From IMG/VR virus record IMGVR_UViG_3300046542_000248, positions 1 to 64,000 of that record: DNA of 64,000 nt; one strand, given 5' to 3'. Made by a program: the position numbers and the translations under genes. Of the stretch, positions 8,216 to 15,799 are shown piece after piece. How positions within the stretch are numbered: the first letter of the stretch is position 1; the number at the start of each line of letters is the position of its first letter. The stretch is from a virus. The notes beneath the pieces were generated by a model. The model made no database searches. It saw only the letters and a list, made by a program, of their open reading frames with translations, and had not been told where the DNA came from.

Positions 8216-8255
8216 AAGAGGAGTATGAGAAGAAATTCTCATACTTCTTTTTTTT
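8216..8255 (+). terminator. Rho-independent terminator
   Basis: GAGTATGAGAA and TTCTCATACTTC form a stem, followed by a run of nine T. Confidence 0.85.
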
Positions 8256-8302
8256 TCGTTCGAAGACATCTAATTAATAAGACTATTGTAGGAGGTTTAT
8301 AA

Positions 8303-9574
8303 ATGCATATAGAATCTAAACTTAAGTTAATTATGGAAGGTCACTATGAAGAACTTGGACCTATTCTGAATGAAGCATATTATGGTGGGAATCCACAACT
8401 TGTAAAATGTGAAGAACTCTTTGCTAAAGCATTAGAGTCTAAAAGTGGCAGGCATGAAATAAAAGAAATTCAAAATATTCTTCAAAAGTTATTTAATTTC
8501 AAGAAACTTGTAATCTCGACTATCCCACTTAGTTTAGGTGCTACAATTCCAATTACAGTTTATAAATTTAAATTCATTAAAGAAGGTATTAAACTGGAAC
8601 GTACTAAAACTGGTGTTGCATTTAAAACTGAGGATGAAGTTGAGGCTGCAATGTTCTTGGATTTAAACATGATCAAACTGTTTAACATTACTCCAAGAGA
8701 AGCAATAGCAATTATACTTCATGAAATTGGACATTCGATGCAAATGATTCTTCCATCAGAGCAACTTGGAAATGCAATCGGTGCAATGAATTTTGTAACA
8801 AAAATATTCCCAATGCTTTTATTAAACATGTCAAAGACTAAAGATGGTAAAACTTATGCCGATGCATATGAGGATATGGATACGTTATATAATGATTTGA
8901 AAGATAGATTTGTTAAATATGAAAGAGATGTTCAGATCCAAGTTAAGAAATCAATATTCGTTGTACTTTCATTGGGTAATACTGCAATGGCATTAAAAAG
9001 ACTATGGGATGCATTTAAGGGAGATGTTGTAAAAAATATCGTTAAATCTGTTTTTAGTGGTATTGATACTAAAATTAAAATGGGTCTAGGTGTATTACGA
9101 TTACCTGCGTCATATAAAGCAGAACTCTTTGCTGATCATTTTGCAACTATATATGGTTATGGTCAAGATTTAACATCTGGCTTGGGTAAAGTTGTTAATA
9201 CAGTTAATGGAAGTATATTAAACAACGTATTATTTCGTTTAGCTAAATTACCATATAATATCATTGGTAGAGTATTAGATCCACATCCAAATGATTTAAC
9301 ACGTTTTAAAAGCATTATTACAACCCTTGAAACTGAATTGCAGAAAGATATAAACGAAGATATGTATGAGATCATCAAGAAAGATATTGATGCAGCAAAA
9401 CAAAACTTAGATGATTTCATAACTGAGATGAATAAACATAAGTTTAGAAATGCTGATATCATTGTCTTTAAGAAGATTATGGGATTACTTATGGATGGTA
9501 ATGATGATGTAAAGCATTTATTCTTTAATCTTAAACCAGAAGAAATTGAATACTTGGATACCTTGGAAAAATAA
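8303..9574 (+). CDS. Zinc metallopeptidase-like protein (HExxH, M48-like layout)
   Basis: The product is 423 aa. ILHEIGHSMQ places His140, Glu141 and His144 as the HExxH zinc site. AELFADHFA at residues 273-281 supplies the third ligand (Glu274) and Asp278 in an ExxxD helix, and DPHPNDLTRF near residue 326 matches the HPxxxxR element that follows in M48-type gluzincins. Residues 70-85 are hydrophobic and could touch a membrane, but no clear multi-pass topology is seen. The gene stands alone between two terminators and faces the second RNA polymerase gene. It could process a phage or host protein; its substrate is unknown. GGAGG precedes ATG 8303. Confidence 0.8.
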   Translation: MHIESKLKLIMEGHYEELGPILNEAYYGGNPQLVKCEELFAKALESKSGRHEIKEIQNILQKLFNFKKLVISTIPLSLGATIPITVYKFKFIKEGIKLERTKTGVAFKTEDEVEAAMFLDLNMIKLFNITPREAIAIILHEIGHSMQMILPSEQLGNAIGAMNFVTKIFPMLLLNMSKTKDGKTYADAYEDMDTLYNDLKDRFVKYERDVQIQVKKSIFVVLSLGNTAMALKRLWDAFKGDVVKNIVKSVFSGIDTKIKMGLGVLRLPASYKAELFADHFATIYGYGQDLTSGLGKVVNTVNGSILNNVLFRLAKLPYNIIGRVLDPHPNDLTRFKSIITTLETELQKDINEDMYEIIKKDIDAAKQNLDDFITEMNKHKFRNADIIVFKKIMGLLMDGNDDVKHLFFNLKPEEIEYLDTLEK

Positions 9575-9576
9575 TA

Positions 9577-9617
9577 AGAAGACATGAGGGATTTTCTCCT
9601 CATGTCTCTTTTTTTTT
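9577..9617. terminator. Bidirectional terminator between convergent units
   Basis: GACATGAGG and CCTCATGTC form a stem, with a T-run on the + side and an A-rich flank that gives T on the - side. It lies between the converging genes 8303 and 9619. Confidence 0.8.
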
Positions 9618-9618
9618 G

Positions 9619-11199
9619 TTAAAATTTAGCAACTCTTGAAAGGTTTTGGAATACGGGGATTCCGTCGCCAGGCTTCGGTTGCTTCGTCATTTGGTAGACT
9701 GTTTGGACGAAGTCCCTCTGAATGATTCTAGAGTTCTGTCCAATGAGCGTCATGATGTACTTCTTATCATTCATATATCTAGCAGCATCTTCATTGGCTT
9801 CTTCTGTAAGAGCGGCAGCCAGTGTAAGCATATCACCATCATAATCTCCACCCAATCCTGGTAGATAACTATTATGAACGTGAAGAGTATCAATAAATGA
9901 AATACTACTATTCTTATTGATCTCAATGTCTGGATAATAATCATAGTACTTATCACCAATCAATACAGATATAGTTTTCTTAGTAGTAAGAATAGTAAAT
10001 TTAGAAGGATTTACACCAAAGTTATCTTCAATTGGATAACGAGTGAAGTAAACGTGCTTTTCAGATAATCTGTCGTTACACACAATGAATAGGATATCTG
10101 TCCAAGTCAATGGGCGTGTTACAGAAGTTTGAGCTTGACCAAATCTTCCTGTCAAATATAGATTACCTTTTCTTCCTTCTTCATTTTCAGGAAGTTCGAT
10201 AGCTTTGAATCTGGAAGAAGTACCGTAGATGAACTTTTTGATCATCTTAATGATATATTCTTCAGAAGTATAATATTCGGGATTTGTTAATGTGAGATAC
10301 TCAACCTCACCTTTTTCATTCCTATATGGGTATTTACCCGATAGTTGGAATTCATTTTCTAAAAACTCTTTTACACCATGAATTACAAATGGCATAAAGA
10401 TAGCACAGATACTGGCAAGAGGAACACCAATTCGTCCAAATCTAACTTGAACTTGATCGTAAGTTTCTCCTCTGATAATTGGTGCAGAGATTACTAGTCG
10501 AGCACCTAAGTCTGTATTCTTACCCATTACAAACTTTTTAAAAGTACCATTCTTTGCTCTAAGTTGAGAATCAATGATTTGGTCATGAATCTCATTCAGA
10601 GTAAATTGGATACGAGCTTTGGAGATATTGGATGTTAGACCATATTGCGCTTGTTGAGTTACGCTGTTAACCTGACGAATAATGAATAGATATTTATCGT
10701 TCAATTCATCGTAAGAAGGACGTCCCTCTTCATTATAGTTTACATCACGATAGAAAGCAGGTAGAACGATCCAAGAAGATACCCAGGAGTTCTCTCTATC
10801 TGCTAAGTTCTTAATTCTTTCAGTAGCGAAGACCGACTTACGTTCTTTGAACTCAAGTTTATCCCAGTTATCATATAGGAAATCAAGCCCTGTTTCACCA
10901 TTAGGATCAGGAGTTAATTTCCCATTTTTAATGGAAAATGTCTGTGTTCCTGTAGCACAACTCTCGAAATTCCTATCTAATCGACTAAGATTATAGAACG
11001 TAAGAGGATGTAGATAATGTCCTTTTAAATCAATAAATGCTGGAATGTTCTGACGCTCATAAGAGGTTTGACCGAAGATTCCATAAGAGAATAGAGAATC
11101 ATCCGTTGGCAATCCTTTATCAATAGGAATTGGTCCAGAAACAGGTCTTAGCCCGTTAATAGCAACAACTCTATCAACCCGTGCTTTATGAAGTTTCAA
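9619..11199 (-). CDS. Second phage RNA polymerase beta-prime N-terminal subunit (no zinc ribbon)
   Basis: The product is 526 aa. It carries the same landmarks as the gene at 1803 but is clearly a different protein. LFSYGIFGQTSYERQN near residue 36 corresponds to FxxxIFG, then comes a PAFIDLKGHYLHP segment equivalent to the MGHIELA region, with no CxC...CxxC ribbon between. LGARLVISAPI near residues 230-245 replaces the RxDxSGRSVI region. GDYDGD at 451-456 (Asp452, 454, 456) is the catalytic loop, and the chain ends 70 residues later. The start is TTG 11199, with GAGGTGAG upstream. Two distinct beta-prime N subunits in one genome fit paired virion and non-virion polymerases. It is the last gene of a leftward unit. 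Confidence 0.9.
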   Translation of the reverse strand: MKLHKARVDRVVAINGLRPVSGPIPIDKGLPTDDSLFSYGIFGQTSYERQNIPAFIDLKGHYLHPLTFYNLSRLDRNFESCATGTQTFSIKNGKLTPDPNGETGLDFLYDNWDKLEFKERKSVFATERIKNLADRENSWVSSWIVLPAFYRDVNYNEEGRPSYDELNDKYLFIIRQVNSVTQQAQYGLTSNISKARIQFTLNEIHDQIIDSQLRAKNGTFKKFVMGKNTDLGARLVISAPIIRGETYDQVQVRFGRIGVPLASICAIFMPFVIHGVKEFLENEFQLSGKYPYRNEKGEVEYLTLTNPEYYTSEEYIIKMIKKFIYGTSSRFKAIELPENEEGRKGNLYLTGRFGQAQTSVTRPLTWTDILFIVCNDRLSEKHVYFTRYPIEDNFGVNPSKFTILTTKKTISVLIGDKYYDYYPDIEINKNSSISFIDTLHVHNSYLPGLGGDYDGDMLTLAAALTEEANEDAARYMNDKKYIMTLIGQNSRIIQRDFVQTVYQMTKQPKPGDGIPVFQNLSRVAKF

Positions 11200-11215
11200 T
11201 TTAACTCACCTCGTA

Positions 11216-11464
11216 TTATGGTATAATTGCATCCTTACCCTCATCCTCTTCAATTGCACCAATACAATGATCTTTCTCAAAGAGGTTTAAAAATTTGCAA
11301 AGAAATCTACACATCCAACAGCTTGTATTATTACGTAAGTGTTTACCAAGTCTGCTACTAATAGTTTCATCAGGATCTCCACCCAAAATAGCGTTTGCTA
11401 ATTGGTCGATTCCAAATAATACATTCCAGATATACCGTATTAAAACTTGTTTGAATTTACTCAT
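11216..11464 (-). CDS. Small conserved phage-type protein with a GDPDET motif
   Basis: The product is 82 aa. It contains LFGIDQLANAILGGDPDETI, then SSRLGK, and ends with a Cys-containing hydrophobic helix and DHC. I recall this arrangement (small helical protein, GGDPDET(I/L)SSR, DPGHC-like end) from many unrelated phages, where it has no assigned function. Two Cys in CWMCRFLC and one in DHC could bind metal or form disulphides. Its start has AGGAG upstream, and the RNA polymerase gene follows 16 nt downstream, so the two are probably co-transcribed. Confidence 0.8.
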   Translation of the reverse strand: MSKFKQVLIRYIWNVLFGIDQLANAILGGDPDETISSRLGKHLRNNTSCWMCRFLCKFLNLFEKDHCIGAIEEDEGKDAIIP

Positions 11465-11522
11465 ATTATCCTGCTCCTTTCGACCAAGATTTAATTAATT
11501 ATCTGGGTGTTTCCATCATCAA

Positions 11523-11563
11523 AAGAAAAAAAAAATAAGATAGAGGATTTCTCCTCTATCTTG
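11523..11563 (-). terminator. Rho-independent terminator (leftward)
   Basis: On the - strand AAGATAGAGGA pairs with TCCTCTATCTT and is followed by a run of T. It separates the small-gene operon from the 11464-9619 pair. Confidence 0.8.
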
Positions 11564-11566
11564 CTC

Positions 11567-11668
11567 TTATTTGATCATATGTAGAATTACTGACATCAGG
11601 AATCCTATAGATACGTAGAATATTACAGAATTCACATGATCATTATCGTTACTATGTATTTCATCCAC
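11567..11668 (-). CDS. Possible 30-33 aa single-span membrane peptide
   Basis: A short frame reads from GTG 11668 to TAA at 11567. It has an acidic, polar N-terminus followed by a hydrophobic stretch (VNSVIFYVSIGFLMSVIL) long enough for one membrane span and a short basic end. A strong GGGAGG sits right at the GTG, which is too close. An ATA three codons later would have correct spacing. Another reading from the same site, ATG 11664, gives only ten residues. Treat as tentative. Confidence 0.3.
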   Translation of the reverse strand: MDEIHSNDNDHVNSVIFYVSIGFLMSVILHMIK

Positions 11669-11672
11669 CTCC

Positions 11673-12047
11673 CTATTTATCATAAAACTTAAGTCCTAGT
11701 TTTGCATATGGATATTTGCGACGCATCGCACCATACTCATCCATGTCAATAAATTTTACTTTAATATCTTTAAAGAATAACTCATTGTAATCATCTATTA
11801 GGATGCAAGCTTGATAGATTGCACCCATAATAGCTATTTGATTTTGGTCTAGATTTTTAATAGGGGTTGCATTAAATTCTCGAATCAACGTTCTAATCTT
11901 TTCAGTCCTTACAACTTGACTGAGTGTTATAAAGCGTTTCTTCTTTACACACAAATGCATTTCCTGTATAAACTTCTTAGGATGCTTATTAGGCTTCGTT
12001 AGATGCTTATACTTTCGCATCTTTTTTATCATATCTTTTGTATTCAC
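11673..12047 (-). CDS. Hypothetical basic protein
   Basis: The product is up to 124 aa. The start is uncertain: GTG 12047, ATG 12032 and ATG 12020 are in frame, and none has a clear ribosome binding site because the 5' end overlaps the preceding gene by 41 nt. The first 40 residues are strongly basic (many Lys) and the rest helical, followed by a basic C-terminus. Such an overlap suggests reinitiation after the upstream gene. No family is recognised. Confidence 0.65.
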   Translation of the reverse strand: MNTKDMIKKMRKYKHLTKPNKHPKKFIQEMHLCVKKKRFITLSQVVRTEKIRTLIREFNATPIKNLDQNQIAIMGAIYQACILIDDYNELFFKDIKVKFIDMDEYGAMRRKYPYAKLGLKFYDK

Positions 12048-12567
12048 GAATCATATCAAGCAGAATCTCTTCAACAATACCAGTCCAAGGAAGATCCTGG
12101 GTATTTTTACGTTTAATATCATACATAAATATTGTACTGGATAATCCCTTGTCAAAATCATAATGAGCAACACGGCGAATAATCTCCATGTTTTTAAGCT
12201 GCATTCCAGCGGATCTGATATTTATAACCTCGCCTAATGTGAACATCGGTAATGGTACCTCAGTAACAACTTCATCATCTGTCTTATTAGGATAGATAGT
12301 TGCACATGTACCAATAGCTTGTGGTGTACCGTACATTGCAATGTAATCTTGATCGCCCATACGTTTAGTCAATACATATCTTGCATCCATCCAACCAATT
12401 CTTTCATCCATAAATTGATCGGCAGAGATTACAATATCAGCTTCGGTTATTGCACCACCATAACCTTTACAAACATAGGTTTTTAATTGTTCCTCGTTCA
12501 CAAACTCCATAGCTTCTGCTAAGGAGTCTACTAGTGTAGCTCGGTTTGGTCTGAAGATAATTGCCAT
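12007..12567 (-). CDS. Hypothetical protein
   Basis: The product is 186 aa with no recognised family. GGAGGAAATTA precedes ATG 12567. The sequence is mixed alpha/beta and ends in a basic helix. It belongs to a run of closely packed leftward genes (14388 to 11567), with gaps of 1-30 nt or overlaps throughout. Confidence 0.8.
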   Translation of the reverse strand: MAIIFRPNRATLVDSLAEAMEFVNEEQLKTYVCKGYGGAITEADIVISADQFMDERIGWMDARYVLTKRMGDQDYIAMYGTPQAIGTCATIYPNKTDDEVVTEVPLPMFTLGEVINIRSAGMQLKNMEIIRRVAHYDFDKGLSSTIFMYDIKRKNTQDLPWTGIVEEILLDMIREYKRYDKKDAKV

Positions 12568-12569
12568 GA

Positions 12570-13025
12570 TTAATTTCCTCCTTGAATTGCTTCGAGTATT
12601 TTAATACCGGAGATAACATCATTAACGACATTATCAATTCGATCCATAAACGGTGATTCATAATACTTGATTTTATTATTTACAATATCCTCAGATTTTC
12701 TTTCTACGGGCATTGTTAATTTAGAATTATCTATTTCAAAATATGTATCAGTTGCCAATGCATATTCTTGTGGATTTATTTGATGTACTAATGCCAATTC
12801 AGCATCAGCCCACATCCATCCAATAATAACGCTTATAAAGTAGAATGAAGATTCACGATCTGCATTGCCAACTACTGTGAAAGCATCGTTAAACCCAGAT
12901 AACCGATGAGTTACTTTATAATGAGATAATCCATTCTGATCAAGATGTTCTTGTATCTTATTCATAATAACTTCTACAGTTTGTGATGATTTCTCAGCCC
13001 AACTATTTCCCATAATTTCGCTCAT
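12570..13025 (-). CDS. Hypothetical protein
   Basis: The product is 151 aa. Its start is ATG 13025 after GGAGGAAATT. It has an aromatic hydrophobic stretch near residues 60-75 (FYFISVIIGWMWADAELAL) and no recognised domain. It lies 2 nt from both neighbours, so it is clearly part of the operon. Confidence 0.78.
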   Translation of the reverse strand: MSEIMGNSWAEKSSQTVEVIMNKIQEHLDQNGLSHYKVTHRLSGFNDAFTVVGNADRESSFYFISVIIGWMWADAELALVHQINPQEYALATDTYFEIDNSKLTMPVERKSEDIVNNKIKYYESPFMDRIDNVVNDVISGIKILEAIQGGN

Positions 13026-13026
13026 T

Positions 13027-13596
13027 TTAATTTCCTCCTAATTGATATCTTAATACCCATTTTTCATCAAGGAACGCACGAAATTCTTCAATGAATTCTG
13101 GAGTTAATTTTTGATATTTAGAAATATACTTCCAAGCCACATTATCCTTAAATTCTCTGATAAATGATTCAGATAGTTTCTGATGCATTGATATTTGCAA
13201 CCAGTCAACTTTATATCTGTATTTACGAATAAATGCTTCCGACATAACCTGACATCTACTTGCTACAACCCAGCTGAGTTTATCTCTGTGCTTGGTCATC
13301 ATCTCTTCTGATAGTTTTTGGTGTCTGGATATTACATCCCAAACAGATGGTTTATCAGTTAGATCGTACATATCTTCTGAAAATACCTGATGTTTTGCTA
13401 AAACTCTTAGTGGGAATTTTTTAGTATGAAGATTTCTCTTCATAAATTCAGGACTAAGATCCATATAGGTCATTGCACCATTCCAGAGCATCCAGTCAAG
13501 AGGACCTCTCTTCTCTAGAATTTCTTCAGTTACATTCACATAATCTTTTCCACGGTAATTCATTTGCCATTCATTTAATCTTGGATTGGCAGCCAT
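13027..13596 (-). CDS. Short-repeat protein (about 25-residue Trp/Gln repeats)
   Basis: The product is 189 aa. From about residue 55 it consists of roughly five imperfect repeats of 22-27 residues built on the pattern W-x-x-I/V-S-x-x-Q-x-L/M-S-E-x-F/M-I, for example WLQISMHQKLSESFIREF. Similar short repeats occur in other phage and giant-virus proteins of unknown role and probably form a solenoid for protein binding. ATG 13596 is chosen because GAGGAGTG lies eight bases upstream; an in-frame start at 13614 overlaps that site. Confidence 0.78.
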   Translation of the reverse strand: MAANPRLNEWQMNYRGKDYVNVTEEILEKRGPLDWMLWNGAMTYMDLSPEFMKRNLHTKKFPLRVLAKHQVFSEDMYDLTDKPSVWDVISRHQKLSEEMMTKHRDKLSWVVASRCQVMSEAFIRKYRYKVDWLQISMHQKLSESFIREFKDNVAWKYISKYQKLTPEFIEEFRAFLDEKWVLRYQLGGN

Positions 13597-13626
13597 CAGG
13601 TAATCACTCCTCAATAAATTTAGTAG

Positions 13627-14388
13627 TTACTTCAATTTTATTCTCTTAGCAAATATAGGTTTAAACCTATCACATCCGCCAAGAATTTGTTCAATATCTT
13701 CATCGACTAATAAAAGTCTGTCGATTGTAGATCCCCAGAGAATAGATGCTGAAAATCCCCATCTATAATCTACGCCACTTAAATAACTTTTTGAATCTAT
13801 GTAGGTCCATAAGGAAAGATCCTCATCGACGTGCCATACAGGATTTGTAATACGAAGGTCTAACTTTCTTAACATATTTTTAATATTTCTTCCATAGCAT
13901 AGATCCAATATGGACATATTAACATTGCCCATAGAGAAGCAAGGAAGACGAGTTGTTGCACAGACATTTGGGCAATGGACCTTGATAGAATTAAAGGTCT
14001 TGCCACCGTAATAAGTTTCACCAATAATAACAATACCAGTATCGACGTTATAAGCTAATAATTGATAATCATTGCCGTAATCACTTTGGAACGGTCTTTC
14101 AAATCCAATCTTATAATTTAACAATTTTAGTACTTCTATAAATTCATCGTAACCAATATCATTATAATAATCATAAGCAATATTAATAGCTTCAACCATA
14201 ATAAACTTTTCACTTTCTTTAATAACATTTGTTACCTTTGCATATCCAATTTTAATGTCAGGACAATTAACAATAATAATTACTTTTCCAAATTCGGTAT
14301 AAGAAATAAAGGACTCATTTTTTCCAGGTTGGATAAGGATAATGTCGTCAAGTTTAATTTGACTTCTAACTTCAGTTACAAATGTCAT
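13627..14388 (-). CDS. Hypothetical protein, first gene of a leftward operon
   Basis: The product is 253 aa with no recognised family. GGAGGATC precedes ATG 14388, and the putative promoter box at 14425-14444 lies 36 nt further upstream. The protein is beta-rich, contains several Cys (CPNVCATTRLPC, LDLC) that are not arranged as a clear metal site, and ends with a basic tail. Confidence 0.8.
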   Translation of the reverse strand: MTFVTEVRSQIKLDDIILIQPGKNESFISYTEFGKVIIIVNCPDIKIGYAKVTNVIKESEKFIMVEAINIAYDYYNDIGYDEFIEVLKLLNYKIGFERPFQSDYGNDYQLLAYNVDTGIVIIGETYYGGKTFNSIKVHCPNVCATTRLPCFSMGNVNMSILDLCYGRNIKNMLRKLDLRITNPVWHVDEDLSLWTYIDSKSYLSGVDYRWGFSASILWGSTIDRLLLVDEDIEQILGGCDRFKPIFAKRIKLK

Positions 14389-14424
14389 CTGTAGATCCTC
14401 CGATGGTTTTAGTAGTATTATTCA

Positions 14425-14444
14425 CTATATAATAATATATATTT
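14425..14444 (-). promoter_or_regulatory. Putative phage promoter (AT-rich box, leftward)
   Basis: On the - strand the sequence is AAATATATATTATTATATAG, followed by AATAATACTACT. It ends 36 nt before ATG 14388, the same spacing as on the + strand sites. Confidence 0.62.
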
Positions 14445-14467
14445 TATTATCCTAGGTACTTCGGTTA

Positions 14468-14507
14468 CAAAAAAAAAGAGAAGTTCTGCTACTCAGCAGA
14501 ACCTCCG
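14468..14507 (-). terminator. Rho-independent terminator (leftward)
   Basis: GTTCTGCT and AGCAGAAC form a stem with a 4-nt loop, then TTCTCTTTTTTTTT on the - strand, after gene 14512. Confidence 0.85.
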
Positions 14508-14511
14508 TATA

Positions 14512-14949
14512 TTATTTATTACTGGTTAAGACATCCAACTTTTTAACCACCTGTAATCCATGTGTCCCCGTTGTAATCTGTACGGTAGATTGAGCAACTG
14601 CATAACCTTTCTTGAGTAGAAACTCAAATAAATCTTTTGCCATTTCAGGAGTTTTGCAGTATATAATATCTACCACGTTGGTTTGTTTCTGTCTTTCTGA
14701 AAATGGAACTGCACCCATAATCTTGTCTTTAAGTTTAATATATCCTTCAATGACTACTTCATTTTCACTATTGAAAATTTGTTCTTCACCTTCTGCACCG
14801 AATGCTTGCCAAACTTGTTGAACACACTCTTCTGCTTGGTCTAATGTTAATTGTTGACCTTGATCAATTGCATTGGTGATATTGTTAACTGCCATAAATC
14901 CTGTAAAGCATTTTATAATACGATCTGTTTCTTGGCGTTTTGTTTCCAT
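14512..14949 (-). CDS. Hypothetical protein, single-gene unit
   Basis: The product is 145 aa, helical with an acidic middle and a C-terminal alpha/beta part. No family is recognised. It has its own promoter box (14984-15004), GGAGGAATAG ribosome binding site and terminator, so it is transcribed alone. That suggests an early or separately timed protein. Confidence 0.8.
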   Translation of the reverse strand: METKRQETDRIIKCFTGFMAVNNITNAIDQGQQLTLDQAEECVQQVWQAFGAEGEEQIFNSENEVVIEGYIKLKDKIMGAVPFSERQKQTNVVDIIYCKTPEMAKDLFEFLLKKGYAVAQSTVQITTGTHGLQVVKKLDVLTSNK

Positions 14950-14983
14950 TTTCTATTCCTCCGATATAATTAATTTATCATTA

Positions 14984-15004
14984 CTAATCAATAATATATA
15001 TTTT
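14984..15004 (-). promoter_or_regulatory. Putative phage promoter (AT-rich box, leftward)
   Basis: On the - strand AAAATATATATTATTGATTAG lies 34 nt before ATG 14949. It matches the shared box except at its 3' end. Confidence 0.55.
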
Positions 15005-15009
15005 ACTTT

Positions 15010-15052
15010 GCAAGTAAAAAGAGCATAGGATTTCTCCTATACTCAGTCTATC
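15010..15052 (-). terminator. Rho-independent terminator (leftward)
   Basis: GAGTATAGGAG pairs with a CCTATGCTC arm (one mismatch), followed by TTTTTAC on the - strand, after gene 15056. Confidence 0.7.
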
Positions 15053-15055
15053 AAT

Positions 15056-15412
15056 TTATTCTTCTTCCACCTTAGTGAACTTAACCTTAATTCCACTAGA
15101 CGTTTCCACAATAGTCACTTTAAAATCGTCAGATTCAAGATACTTCACCCTAAATTTTTTGGTTTCAAGGTATTCCATAATCTTTTTAGACGCTTTTCCA
15201 GGAAGGGAAATAGGGAAGGTTAATTCATCATTAAACACTTCAGGATTTTTAAACTTACATTTGTCAAGTATACTAGCACGTTTCAATATGTTATACAGCG
15301 AATAGCATTCCGAGTAATACGTTGGGATGAGTAAATCGAATATTTCTTCACTGTAAGAATTATTCTTTTTGATTAATTCTAGCAGCATATCAACCCGTGT
15401 CATATCATCCAT
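15056..15412 (-). CDS. Hypothetical protein
   Basis: The product is 118 aa: a helical N-terminal half and a beta-rich, Lys/Glu-rich C-terminal half. AGGGAGGAG precedes ATG 15412. It follows the coiled-coil gene 15428 by 15 nt and ends the leftward unit. No family is recognised; the neighbourhood suggests, but does not prove, a virion assembly role. Confidence 0.75.
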   Translation of the reverse strand: MDDMTRVDMLLELIKKNNSYSEEIFDLLIPTYYSECYSLYNILKRASILDKCKFKNPEVFNDELTFPISLPGKASKKIMEYLETKKFRVKYLESDDFKVTIVETSSGIKVKFTKVEEE

Positions 15413-15427
15413 CTGCGCTCCTCCCTT

Positions 15428-15799
15428 CTATTTCCTATTCTGGTTAGAGCGCCTTTGCTCTTTCAGTTGCTCTTCCAGTTGCCTTTGTTCCATTTGTTTT
15501 CTATTTTTCTCGACGAATATGCGTCGTCGTTCAAGTTCAGATAGTAATTCCCGTAAAGGCATATTAGTTATCTTATCTTCAGAAAAGATGGCAGAGAGGA
15601 AATCGCGAGCGAAATCCAATAGCTTTTGATATTCCTCTATCCGCCTTGCTGCTACTTGCTTTCGTTTAAGGATTTCAGCTTTTCGCTGTTCTTGCGTTTC
15701 TCCAAGTTGTTCTTCATCCCCCTTATTCGGGACAAAGTAAAAAGCAAGTCGTCCATCTTTTGCCGTTGCTGTTTGTGAACACGTCCACAAGCAGGGCAA
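15428..15799 (-). CDS. Coiled-coil protein overlapping the end of the 534-aa gene (start unclear)
   Basis: The frame opens at TTG 15799 and ends at 15428, 123 codons. It overlaps the previous gene by 148 nt in the -1 frame. The first 30 residues look like an out-of-frame reading of the neighbour's zinc-ribbon end, whereas the rest is a long charged coiled coil rich in Glu, Arg, Gln and Lys. I find no convincing ATG, GTG or TTG with a ribosome binding site between 15660 and 15799. Production by ribosomal frameshifting from the larger gene or from an unusual start is possible. Confidence 0.55.
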   Translation of the reverse strand: MPCLWTCSQTATAKDGRLAFYFVPNKGDEEQLGETQEQRKAEILKRKQVAARRIEEYQKLLDFARDFLSAIFSEDKITNMPLRELLSELERRRIFVEKNRKQMEQRQLEEQLKEQRRSNQNRK

